Source: Ochrobactrum sp. BTU1 (GTDB taxonomy: Bacteria; Pseudomonadota; Alphaproteobacteria; Rhizobiales; Rhizobiaceae). Taken from it: a stretch of 64,000 nt of DNA. A program made the translations under genes and the position numbers. The notes beneath the pieces were generated by a model, which was not told where the DNA came from, ran no database searches, and was given only the letters and a program-made list of their open reading frames with translations. The stretch spans positions 186,001 through 250,000 of the forward strand of contig CP076355.1 of the NCBI GenBank assembly GCA_018798825.1, read 5' to 3'. Below, piece after piece: positions 54,825-62,834 of the stretch (the stretch's first letter is position 1; every line of letters begins with the position of its first letter).

Positions 54825-56006
54825 ATGCCTGTAGCTCTCATTGCTCTTACGATCGCGGCTTATGCGATCGGGACGACCGAATTTGTGATCGTTGGCTTGC
54901 TGCCGACGGTCGCTTCGGATCTGAATATCACTTTGCCGCTCGCCGGATTGATCGTCAGCGTTTATGCGCTTGGCGTCACCTTTGGCGCTCCAATCCTCAC
55001 GGCCCTGACCGGTCGTCTTGAACGCAAGCCATTGCTGCTCGGCCTCATGGCGCTGTTCATCGCTGGAAACATGGTTGCAGCCTCCGCCGCAAGCTATGAA
55101 ATCCTCATGGTCGGGCGCGTGCTGTCTGCCTTTGCGCACGGCGTTTTCTTCTCGGTCGGTGCCACCATCGCGGCTGATCTCGTGCCGGAAAACAAACGCG
55201 CTTCGGCTATCGCCATGATGTTCATGGGCCTGACAGTTGCAATCGTTACCGGCGTGCCGCTCGGCACATGGATCGGCCAGAACTTTGGCTGGCGTGCAAC
55301 CTTCTGGGCTGTTTCGGCCATCGGCCTTGTGGCTCTCGTGGGTATTGTAGCACTTCTGCCGCGTGCATTGCCGAAGGCTGAACCAGCATCGCTCATGGAT
55401 CAGCTTCGTGTTCTGGGCTCCGGTCGCTTGCTGATTGTCTATGGCATGACCGCACTCGGTTATGGCGGTACGTTTGTGGCCTTCACCTATCTCACCCCGA
55501 TCCTGCAGGATATTACCGGCTTTTCCGCAGATTCCGTCAGCTACATTCTCGTGCTTTATGGCATCGCCATTGCCATCGGCAATATCGTCGGCGGACGCAT
55601 TTCAAACGCCGATCCGGTGCGGGCCCTGACTGTTCTGTTCGTGTTGCAGGCGATTGTGCTGGTGCTGTTCAGCTTTAGTGCTATGTCGCCGCTCTTCACG
55701 CTGATCACGCTTGCGGCCCTCGGCTTCCTGCAATTCGCAAATGTTCCCGGCCTGCAGCTCTATGTGGTGCAGCTTGCCAAAGAACACCGTCCGGGGGCTG
55801 TCGATGTCGCTTCCGCGCTGAATATTGCAGCGTTCAATCTCGGCATTGCGCTTGGCGCCTGGCTCGGAGGCATGGTGGTCGAAAGCCAGCTCGGTCTCAT
55901 CTCAACCCCTTGGGTTGGTGCAATTCTCGTCGCGGGTGCTCTTGGCCTCACAGTTTTGAGCGGCGTGCTTGATCGCCGCACTGAAACCCGCGTCGCAACC
56001 GCTTGA
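54825..56006 (+). CDS. MFS transporter, DHA1 family (AraJ/YdhP-like)
   Basis: 393 residues, 12 membrane spans. It starts MPVALIALTIAAYAIGTTEFVIVGLLPTVASDLNITLPLAGLIVSVYALGV, which is the diagnostic first helix pair of AraJ/YdhP-like drug:H+ antiporters. The motif-A-like loop is LTGRLERKPLL and motif C is GVPLGTWIGQNFGWRATFW. Substrate unknown; sugar efflux or drug export are the family roles. It forms an operon with the following aldo-keto reductase (17 bp gap). Confidence 0.9.
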   Translation: MPVALIALTIAAYAIGTTEFVIVGLLPTVASDLNITLPLAGLIVSVYALGVTFGAPILTALTGRLERKPLLLGLMALFIAGNMVAASAASYEILMVGRVLSAFAHGVFFSVGATIAADLVPENKRASAIAMMFMGLTVAIVTGVPLGTWIGQNFGWRATFWAVSAIGLVALVGIVALLPRALPKAEPASLMDQLRVLGSGRLLIVYGMTALGYGGTFVAFTYLTPILQDITGFSADSVSYILVLYGIAIAIGNIVGGRISNADPVRALTVLFVLQAIVLVLFSFSAMSPLFTLITLAALGFLQFANVPGLQLYVVQLAKEHRPGAVDVASALNIAAFNLGIALGAWLGGMVVESQLGLISTPWVGAILVAGALGLTVLSGVLDRRTETRVATA

Positions 56007-56023
56007 AAATACGAGGAATGACT

Positions 56024-56848
56024 ATGCATAACGTAACAACAAATGGTGCCACCATCCCGGCTCTCGGCCTTGGCACTTTCCGTATGCCCGGCGAAGATGT
56101 GCTGCGCATTGTTCCCTATGCGCTCAAGGCTGGCTTTCGCCATGTCGATACAGCCCAGATCTATGGCAACGAAGCCGAAGTCGGCGAAGCCATTTTCAGC
56201 TCCGGCATTCAGCGTGACGATGTCTTCCTCACCACGAAGGTCTGGGTCGATCATTACAAGCACGATGCTTTTATCAATTCTGTCGATGAAAGCCTTGCCA
56301 AGCTGAAGACTGATTATGTCGATCTTCTTCTTCTGCACTGGCCAAATGAAGCCGTGCCGCTTGCCGAGCAGATCGGCGCGCTGAATGAAGTGGCAAAGGC
56401 TGGCAAGGTGCGTCACATCGGTGTGTCCAACTTCAACACGGCTCTGATGGCGGAAGCAAAGGCCCTGTCTGATCTGCCGCTGGTGACGAACCAGATCGAA
56501 TATCACCCTTATCTGACCCAGCAGACAGTGATTGAAACGGCTCACGCTGCAGGCATGTCGATCACCGTCTATTATGCGATGGCTGACGGCAAGGTGTTCG
56601 GCGACGCGGTGTTGAAGGACATTGCTTCCGCCCACGGCAAGTCGGTTGCTCAGGTGGTTCTTCGCTGGCTGGTGCAGCAGGATAAGTTGATTGCACTGTC
56701 AAAGACCGTCAGCGAAGCGCGGATCAAAGAAAACCTCGCCATCTTCGACTTCGCCTTAAGTGACGCAGAAATGCAGGCAATCCACGCGCTTGCCAAGACA
56801 GATGGGCGTATCGTCAGCCCGGACGGACTGGCCCCGAAGTGGGACTGA
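56024..56848 (+). CDS. aldo/keto reductase, DkgB-like
   Basis: 274 residues from the ATG at 56024, which has GAGGA 6 nt upstream. The catalytic tetrad is present: Asp and Tyr in GFRHVDTAQIYGNEAEVG, Lys in LTTKVWVDH and His in LLLHWPNEA. The NADPH-binding end has IALSKTVSEARIKENLAIFDFALSDAEM. It reduces aldehydes or ketoacids with NADPH; 2,5-diketo-D-gluconate and methylglyoxal are substrates of close relatives. Co-transcription with an exporter and LysR control suggest detoxification of a reactive carbonyl. Confidence 0.9.
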   Translation: MHNVTTNGATIPALGLGTFRMPGEDVLRIVPYALKAGFRHVDTAQIYGNEAEVGEAIFSSGIQRDDVFLTTKVWVDHYKHDAFINSVDESLAKLKTDYVDLLLLHWPNEAVPLAEQIGALNEVAKAGKVRHIGVSNFNTALMAEAKALSDLPLVTNQIEYHPYLTQQTVIETAHAAGMSITVYYAMADGKVFGDAVLKDIASAHGKSVAQVVLRWLVQQDKLIALSKTVSEARIKENLAIFDFALSDAEMQAIHALAKTDGRIVSPDGLAPKWD

Positions 56849-56854
56849 AAACAG

Positions 56855-56881
56855 AAAGGACGGCGCAAGCCGTCCTTTTTT
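56855..56881 (+). terminator. Rho-independent terminator after the aldo/keto reductase
   Basis: AAAGGACGGC (56855-56864), loop GCAA, GCCGTCCTTT (56869-56878), then TTT. Confidence 0.9.
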
Positions 56882-56891
56882 AGCGCATGTT

Positions 56892-58520
56892 TTATCGCTG
56901 TATTTTCATGCCGACATAAATACTGTTGGCGTGGTACTCGCGATAAGAAATTTGGCTGGTTTGAAACTCATGCCTTAGTCGTGCGTCAATGCCGACAAAG
57001 CGGTTGATCCAGTATGTCGCGCCAATCTGGGCGCCGACAGTGTAATCCGTGCCAGTGCCGTCCTTGTTGTCGCGGACATTGAGATCAAGCTTGCCGTTCA
57101 GGCTAAAATCGGATCTCACCTGGCGTTTCACTTCGATACTTGCGAAATGCAGAAGCGCGCCGGCGACGCCCGGCGTTGTTGATGTATCGACGGTGGTTTG
57201 CGCAAAAAGCTGAACATCGGTGCCGCGCAATGGCGACCAGTTGATGCTCGCAGCCAATGACGGCCCACTAATATCGGAGAGGCGCGCATCATCGCTGTTA
57301 ACGCGCATGAAGCCAGCCGAGAATTCGCCGTTGAATTTCTCGCCGCGATCAAACATCAGACCGCCGCGCACTGCATATTGCGAGCCGCTACGCTCATAAC
57401 CGTTGCTGTCCACGCGATCATCGAACATGCGCTTGCCGAGTTCGACTTCGGCAAAGGGCTTGAGTGCCGGCGAAATGCTGAAGCCGCCGCGCAGCGTCAC
57501 ACTGGCATAGGTATTGTCGCGGTCCTTCTGGCTGACCGTGCCCCCGGAAGACAATTCCGCATCACCATAGATTTCATGCTCGACGCGACCCGTCGCACGG
57601 CCAAAAAGTAGGCCGGTGTCGCGTTCGATACCGAGGCTGCCGTTGATGGTATGAACGAGCGGTCGCTTCAAAGCGTCCGTGACGCCGTTCGGGCTTGATG
57701 CGCTTTCACGGCGCAGCTTATAGCCCGCCCCCGCATTCACGGTTGTCTGGTCGCTCAAATCAAAACGCAGATTGCCCTGAACATCGACGCGAGGTTCTGA
57801 CACGTCCTGCCCGGAGATTGATTTGCTCATTGTGCCGGAAGCATCGATTTTTGCCTGATGGCGTCCCCAATCCGATTCTGCATTGAGGCGGAGAGTTGTT
57901 TCCGACAGCACTGCGCTGGAGCCGGTCGAGCTGTTGTCACCATTGGTGGTGGCGCGAATGCCCTGTTCGAGTGTCGGACGCAATACAAACGTGCCCGCAC
58001 GAATGCCGATTGGCGCGAATGGATCGGCTTCCTGTGTTGCACGGCGACCCTGTTCGGGGAGCGCGGGCAGGTTCTCACGACGCGCGCGACCGGTTTCGTC
58101 CTGCTCTTCCGTTGTGACCGCGCTGACGGGCATATTGTCGGTGGCAAGGAAGCGTGGTGCTTCTTCTTCGGCAATCGTTGCTGCCTGCGCCGGTTCAATG
58201 GGCTGAGGCGGTGCGGGAGGCGTGTAGGAATCGTCTGCAAGATTATCCTGTGCAGGCGCATTCGGATTTGCAGGATCAATATCGCGATTGGCGTTCTGTT
58301 CTGACGAGGAAATGGGAAGATTACCGTCTTCGTCCAGATCGCCGCGCAGCTGCGTATCCTGTGCAAATGCAATCGAATTGCTGATTGCCAGGGCAACCCC
58401 TGCCAGCAACAGGCTTCTCAGCCTGCGGGCAAAAGGCGATGGTCCGCCCGATGGGATATTGGCAAAAAGCATATTGTCTTCAAACCGTTGCAACGTGGTA
58501 AGCGAACGGTAAACGGACAT
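56892..58520 (-). CDS. outer-membrane beta-barrel protein (DUF2320/BBP2-like)
   Basis: 542 residues from the ATG at 58520. A signal peptide with a positively charged start (FARRLRSLLLAGVALAISNSIAFA) comes at about residues 33-56. A long acidic, Pro/Asn-rich periplasmic stretch (about 57-155) precedes a barrel of alternating strands rich in aromatic ends (TLRLNAESDWGRHQAKIDASG, RVEHEIYGDAEL) and a C-terminal IYVGMKIQR. I assign it to the rhizobial outer-membrane proteins of the BBP2/DUF2320 kind; they often accompany polysaccharide genes. It is divergent from kdsD, a lipopolysaccharide gene. An internal ATG at 58472 is an alternative start. Confidence 0.8.
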   Translation of the reverse strand: MSVYRSLTTLQRFEDNMLFANIPSGGPSPFARRLRSLLLAGVALAISNSIAFAQDTQLRGDLDEDGNLPISSSEQNANRDIDPANPNAPAQDNLADDSYTPPAPPQPIEPAQAATIAEEEAPRFLATDNMPVSAVTTEEQDETGRARRENLPALPEQGRRATQEADPFAPIGIRAGTFVLRPTLEQGIRATTNGDNSSTGSSAVLSETTLRLNAESDWGRHQAKIDASGTMSKSISGQDVSEPRVDVQGNLRFDLSDQTTVNAGAGYKLRRESASSPNGVTDALKRPLVHTINGSLGIERDTGLLFGRATGRVEHEIYGDAELSSGGTVSQKDRDNTYASVTLRGGFSISPALKPFAEVELGKRMFDDRVDSNGYERSGSQYAVRGGLMFDRGEKFNGEFSAGFMRVNSDDARLSDISGPSLAASINWSPLRGTDVQLFAQTTVDTSTTPGVAGALLHFASIEVKRQVRSDFSLNGKLDLNVRDNKDGTGTDYTVGAQIGATYWINRFVGIDARLRHEFQTSQISYREYHANSIYVGMKIQR

Positions 58521-58616
58521 GGTTAATTCTTTATTGACGATTGCGTTTTGAGCGTCGTTATTGTGCGTCAACAAATACTTGGACAAGCAGCAGCGAAGGC
58601 GCTAACCGTTGGCGTC

Positions 58617-59618
58617 ATGACAAAGCTCGACACGACACATGAAGCCGCGCCTGCGGAGGATTCGATTGCCTCGGCTCTGCGCACCATCAAGACCGAGAAT
58701 GCGGGCCTCGTAGCGCTTGAAGATGCGCTGAACAACGGCCTTGCTGCACCCTTTGCGGAAGCGGTCAGGACGATTGTTGCCTCGAAGGGCCGTCTCGTGG
58801 TGACTGGCGTGGGCAAGAGCGGGCATATTGGCACCAAGCTTGCCGCAACTTTTGCATCGACTGGTACGTCCGCTTTCTTCGTGCATTCGGCGGAAGCCAA
58901 TCACGGCGATCTTGGCATGATCGGTACGGATGATGTCATTCTCGCAATTTCGTGGTCGGGCGAAACGGCGGAACTCAAGGGCATCGTCAATTATTCGCAA
59001 CGCTTCCGCATTCCGCTGATCGCAATTACCGCGGGCGAGGAATCGGCTCTTGGACGTGCGGCGAATGTCGTGTTGTTATTGCCAAAGGCACAGGAAGCCT
59101 GTCCACATGGTTTGGCGCCGACTACATCAACGATGATGCAGTTGGCCATTGGCGATGCGCTTGCAATTGCGCTTCTCGAAGCGCGTGGTTTCAGCCCGAC
59201 AGACTTCAAAACCTTCCATCCGGGCGGTTCGCTCGGTGCAAGTCTCGTCCATGTTCGTGAGATCATGCATAAGGGTGACCGTCTGCCGCTGGTCAATGTG
59301 GGTACATTGATGCCGGACGCCATGAAGGTGCAGGCGCAAAAGAGTTTTGGCTGTGTGATCGTTGTCGATCAGGACGGTCAGTTGGCAGGCTTTATCTCGG
59401 ACGGTGATATTTCGCGAAATCTGAGCCGCAATCTTTCAGAGCTGACCGTTGATGACATCATGACGCGTAAGCCAAGGACGATTGATAAGAATTTGCTGGC
59501 GAGCGCAGCACTCAGCCTCATCAATGAAAAGCACATCGGCGCGCTGATCGTTGTTGAAGACAACCGGCCAATTGGCCTCGTTCACTTCCACGATCTGCTG
59601 CGGATTGGCGTTGCCTAA
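58617..59618 (+). CDS. kdsD: arabinose-5-phosphate isomerase, KpsF/GutQ family
   Basis: 333 residues from the ATG at 58617; the upstream in-frame ORF overlaps the divergent promoter. The SIS domain has LVVTGVGKSGHIGTKLAATFASTG and ISWSGETAELKGI, then APTTSTMMQLAIGDALAIALLEARGF; two CBS domains follow (VREIMHKGDRLPLV..., VDDIMTRKPRTI...). It converts ribulose-5-phosphate to arabinose-5-phosphate, the first step to Kdo of lipopolysaccharide. The ribosome-binding site is poor, so the start is provisional. Confidence 0.93.
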   Translation: MTKLDTTHEAAPAEDSIASALRTIKTENAGLVALEDALNNGLAAPFAEAVRTIVASKGRLVVTGVGKSGHIGTKLAATFASTGTSAFFVHSAEANHGDLGMIGTDDVILAISWSGETAELKGIVNYSQRFRIPLIAITAGEESALGRAANVVLLLPKAQEACPHGLAPTTSTMMQLAIGDALAIALLEARGFSPTDFKTFHPGGSLGASLVHVREIMHKGDRLPLVNVGTLMPDAMKVQAQKSFGCVIVVDQDGQLAGFISDGDISRNLSRNLSELTVDDIMTRKPRTIDKNLLASAALSLINEKHIGALIVVEDNRPIGLVHFHDLLRIGVA

Positions 59619-59621
59619 TTG

Positions 59622-59659
59622 GAAATGGAAGTGGCTGTTTAAACAGCCACTTCCATTTC
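59622..59659. other. perfect 38-bp palindrome at the kdsD/nfeD junction
   Basis: Two 19-bp arms (59622-59640 and 59641-59659) are exact inverse complements with no spacer. The right arm is the last 19 bases before the nfeD stop region, encoding its C-terminal EMEVAV, and the left arm fills the gap after kdsD. The stem could end both convergent transcripts, although neither side has a T-run. Confidence 0.85.
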
Positions 59660-60097
59660 AAGCGTGATCGGATCAAACGACACGATATGCACCTCAGTAC
59701 CTGCGGGTAAGTCCGGGCCTTTGATGCGCCATGTTGTATCATTGATACGGATGCGGCCGCGACCGTTGACGATAGGTTCCGCAAGGGTGGCGCGCTGGCC
59801 GACGAGCTGATCGCCGCGACGATTGAGCAAAGGCTCATCCTGACGGTCGCTGGAGCCAAAAACGCGGCGTCCTGCCAGCACGAAAATAACGGCCAGCACC
59901 AGAAACAGGACGATCTGCAACTGCCAGCCAAAGCCCACGACCGAACCCAGCAGAAAAGCAAAGACGCCGGTTACGAGGGCCGCAAGGCCGAACCAGATGA
60001 AGAAGATGCCGGGCGCCAGGATTTCCAGGATGAGCAGGACAAGTCCTAAAACGAACCAGCCCCAGAGCCCAAGTTGTGACAGGAAATTGATGATCAT
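59639..60097 (-). CDS. nfeD: NfeD-like membrane protein, short form
   Basis: 152 residues: two to three N-terminal spans (LGLWGWFVLGLVLLILEILAPGIFFIWFGLAALVTGVF) and a C-terminal OB-fold domain (LVGQRATLAEPIVNGRGRIRINDTTWRIKGPDLPAGTEVHIV). Short NfeD proteins lack the serine-protease domain and act with a stomatin-family partner, which here is the gene 15 bp upstream in the same operon. Confidence 0.93.
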   Translation of the reverse strand: MIINFLSQLGLWGWFVLGLVLLILEILAPGIFFIWFGLAALVTGVFAFLLGSVVGFGWQLQIVLFLVLAVIFVLAGRRVFGSSDRQDEPLLNRRGDQLVGQRATLAEPIVNGRGRIRINDTTWRIKGPDLPAGTEVHIVSFDPITLEMEVAV

Positions 60098-60112
60098 GGC
60101 GCCCTGCCTGTT

Positions 60113-61099
60113 TTAGCTGCGAGTGGTAGGAACGCTGCGCGTGCGTGCAGCAGGTGCAGCCGGTGTTGGGTCAACCGGATGGCTGCCATCGCCAAACACT
60201 TCCTTGGCAATCGCACCGATACCAGCCAGCGAGCCGATCAGCGAGCTTGCTTCAAGCGGCATCAGAACCACTTTCTGGTTCTTGGCACTGGCGATATTGC
60301 CGAGTGCCTCGGTGTATTTCTGCGCAACGAAGTAGTTGAGTGCCTGAACATTACCGTTTGCAACGGCGTCGGAAACCAGCGTCGTTGCCTTGGCTTCAGC
60401 TTCTGCAAGGCGTTCGCGCGCTTCAGCTTCGCGCTTGGCGGCTTCCAGTTTGCCTTCCGCTTCGAGGATCTGCGACTGCTTCTGGCCTTCAGCGCGCAAG
60501 ATCTGCGCATTACGGTCGCCCTCAGCTTCCAGAACCTGCGCACGTTTGTCGCGTTCCGCCTTCATCTGGCGGGCCATCGAGGTGACGATGTCGGCAGGCG
60601 GATTGATATCCTTGATTTCAACGCGGGTCATTTTGAGACCCCACGGATGGGCTGCTTCATCGACAACGCGCAGCAGACGATCATTGATCGCGTCGCGGTT
60701 GGACAGCAGTTCATCGAGATCCATCGAGCCCATGACGGTACGGATATTGGTCATGGTGAGGTTCAGGATTGCATATTGCAGATTGGCAACCTGATAGGCG
60801 GCTTGTGCTGCATTGAGCACCTGATAGAAGGCCACGCCATCGACGCCGACAATGGCGTTATCACGGGTGATGACTTCCTGCGTTGGAACGTCGAGCACCT
60901 GTTCCATCATGTTAAGCCGTGCGCCGATACGGTCGAAGAAAGGCACAATGAGATTGAGGCCCGGCATCAGCGTGCGGGTATAGCGGCCAAAGCGCTCCAC
61001 CGTGTAATTGTAGCCCTGCGGCACAGTCTTGATGCCAGCAAAAAGCGTTGCAAGCACAAGTGCGGCTAAAATCAGCAGCGTGATGTCAAAACCAGTCAT
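60113..61099 (-). CDS. SPFH/stomatin-like membrane protein, QmcA family
   Basis: 328 residues. One N-terminal span (DITLLILAALVLATLFAGIKTVPQG), an SPFH/PHB domain (YTVERFGRYTRTLMPGLNLIVPFFDRI; GVDGVAFYQVLNAAQAAYQV) and a long Ala/Glu/Arg-rich coiled coil (about 185-245) give the typical stomatin layout. Such proteins organise membrane microdomains and modulate proteases. It forms an operon with nfeD downstream and hemH upstream (17 bp gap). Confidence 0.93.
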   Translation of the reverse strand: MTGFDITLLILAALVLATLFAGIKTVPQGYNYTVERFGRYTRTLMPGLNLIVPFFDRIGARLNMMEQVLDVPTQEVITRDNAIVGVDGVAFYQVLNAAQAAYQVANLQYAILNLTMTNIRTVMGSMDLDELLSNRDAINDRLLRVVDEAAHPWGLKMTRVEIKDINPPADIVTSMARQMKAERDKRAQVLEAEGDRNAQILRAEGQKQSQILEAEGKLEAAKREAEARERLAEAEAKATTLVSDAVANGNVQALNYFVAQKYTEALGNIASAKNQKVVLMPLEASSLIGSLAGIGAIAKEVFGDGSHPVDPTPAAPAARTRSVPTTRS

Positions 61100-61116
61100 T
61101 ATTCAAACCCCTTCAA

Positions 61117-62154
61117 TCAAACCCAACCCTGCAACTCGCGACGGACGAGTGTTTCGATAACCTTCATGCCTTCTTCGCTATCGTTGAGGCATGGTATATG
61201 GCTGAAATTCTCGCCGCCAGCCTCATGAAACTCTTCTGCCGCTTCGTGGCCAATTTCATCGACCGTTTCCAGACAATCCACCACAAAGCCCGGATTGAGA
61301 ACGGCCACGGCTTTTATGCCCTGCTTTGCCAGTTCTACAAGAGTTTCGTCGGTGTATGGCTGCAACCATTCTTCCGGTCCGAAACGCGACTGGAAAGTCG
61401 AGCGGAACTGCTTGTCGTCCATTCCAAGACGAGCGCGCAAAAGCCGCGAAGTTTCAAGGCATTGTGCGCGATACGGATCGCCCTTGTCGGAATAGCTTTT
61501 CGGGATTCCGTGATAAGAAGCGAGGATCACTTCCGGCTTGAAATCAAGCGTTGCCAGATGCTTCTCGATCGACTGCGCGAGCGCCTCGATATAGACCGGC
61601 TCCACTTCATAGGAAGGGATCGTGCGGACAGCTGGCATGAAGCGCTTTTTCATCAGCACTTCAAAGAATTTGTCATTTACGGTAGCGGTGGTCGTTGCCG
61701 AATATTGCGGATAGAGCGGGAACATCACGATGCGTTCGCAGCCCTGTTTCAGCAGCCGATCCGTCACTTCCTCAATCGAAGGCTGACCATAGCGCATGGC
61801 CCAGTCGACGATGACATTCGGATGATCTTTCAGCGCGACCGCAAGCTTCTCACCTTGCGCACGGGTAAAGGTGCGCAGCGGTGATTCATTTTTCTCGCGG
61901 TTCCAGATGCGGTCATAGAGTGCGCCAGAGCGCTTCGGGCGCGTGTTGAGCACAATGCCATAAAGGATCGGATACCAGAATAGACGCGGCCATTCGATCA
62001 CGCGGCGATCCGAGAGAAACTCGGCCAGATAACGGCGCATCGGGGCATAGCTTGTGCCGTCCGGCGTGCCGAGATTAACAAGCAAGACACCGACTTTGGG
62101 TTGCTTTACAGCATGGCTGGCTGGGGTGGCGATCACTTTATCCGTCTCACTCAT
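61117..62154 (-). CDS. hemH: ferrochelatase
   Basis: 345 residues. The N-terminal VGVLLVNLGTPDGTSYAPMRRYLAEFLSDRRVIE, the catalytic His in LASYHGIPKSYSDKGDPY and the Glu segment FQSRFGPEEWLQPYTDETL are all present. It inserts ferrous iron into protoporphyrin IX at the inner membrane, the last step of heme synthesis. Brucella genomes also place it beside omp10, as here. Confidence 0.97.
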   Translation of the reverse strand: MSETDKVIATPASHAVKQPKVGVLLVNLGTPDGTSYAPMRRYLAEFLSDRRVIEWPRLFWYPILYGIVLNTRPKRSGALYDRIWNREKNESPLRTFTRAQGEKLAVALKDHPNVIVDWAMRYGQPSIEEVTDRLLKQGCERIVMFPLYPQYSATTTATVNDKFFEVLMKKRFMPAVRTIPSYEVEPVYIEALAQSIEKHLATLDFKPEVILASYHGIPKSYSDKGDPYRAQCLETSRLLRARLGMDDKQFRSTFQSRFGPEEWLQPYTDETLVELAKQGIKAVAVLNPGFVVDCLETVDEIGHEAAEEFHEAGGENFSHIPCLNDSEEGMKVIETLVRRELQGWV

Positions 62155-62259
62155 ATTCCGACTCCTGCTTTGCCGGAAAACTAGAGAAAAAAAGGCAAAT
62201 TACAATCCTAACAATGACTAAGGCAGTTGAATTGTCTGAAGATTACGGAAGTATCACAT

Positions 62260-62292
62260 AAAAAAACGGCACACGCTAAAAGCGTATGCCGT
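62260..62292 (-). terminator. Rho-independent terminator after omp10
   Basis: A 12-bp stem with one mismatch (62292-62281 with 62277-62266) around TTT is followed on the minus strand by T7. It separates omp10 from hemH. Confidence 0.85.
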
Positions 62293-62314
62293 CTGGACGG
62301 GTAATCAGAAGGTT

Positions 62315-62692
62315 TTAGCCGCGACGGGTCAGCGAGAAACGCGATCCTGCGGACGAGGTGCAGTTCAGCTGGTTCTGTGCCACGAGAGCGCAGTTTACGC
62401 GGGACGACGTGCCACGCACGATCGAGCGCATGTCGATTTCGACAAGCTGTGGTGACTGGTAACGATAGTTACCTTCTGCGAGCTTCTCGTTGGTGTCGGT
62501 CGAGCGGGTTTCGAAAATGCCGCCATTGAAGGATGAAACGATACCGTTCGGATCAACCCATGCGCCGTCGATACCGGATGGCGCGCGATTGACGACAGGG
62601 ACATTGCCACCACCGCCAGGGCCGGTTGCCACACAACCTGCAAGCGCGAGCGATACGATTGCCGTAGAGCCAATGATGCGGAAGCGTTTCAT
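62315..62692 (-). CDS. omp10: outer-membrane lipoprotein Omp10
   Basis: 126 residues from the ATG at 62692 (TGGAG 9 nt upstream). The lipobox LALAGC gives the lipidated Cys near residue 20. The rest (GIDGAWVDPNGIVSSFNGGIFETR, TNEKLAEGNY, VEIDMRSIVRGT, NCTSSAGSRFSLTR) is recognisably Brucella Omp10, a minor outer-membrane lipoprotein antigen. Codons further upstream (62707) are possible but give a poor spacing. Neighbours hemH and homospermidine synthase fit Brucella-type order. Confidence 0.92.
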   Translation of the reverse strand: MKRFRIIGSTAIVSLALAGCVATGPGGGGNVPVVNRAPSGIDGAWVDPNGIVSSFNGGIFETRSTDTNEKLAEGNYRYQSPQLVEIDMRSIVRGTSSRVNCALVAQNQLNCTSSAGSRFSLTRRG

Positions 62693-62834
62693 GTCCATTT
62701 TCTCCATAAGAGTGTTTCTCGTGTGATGTATGGAAATTTACACGATTACAAGCCCCTTTGACGACGATAGCCAAAATGTTGCGAAACTGCCGCAATCGAA
62801 ATTGCCCCGCAAAGGCTGGGCAATTCCATTTGTT

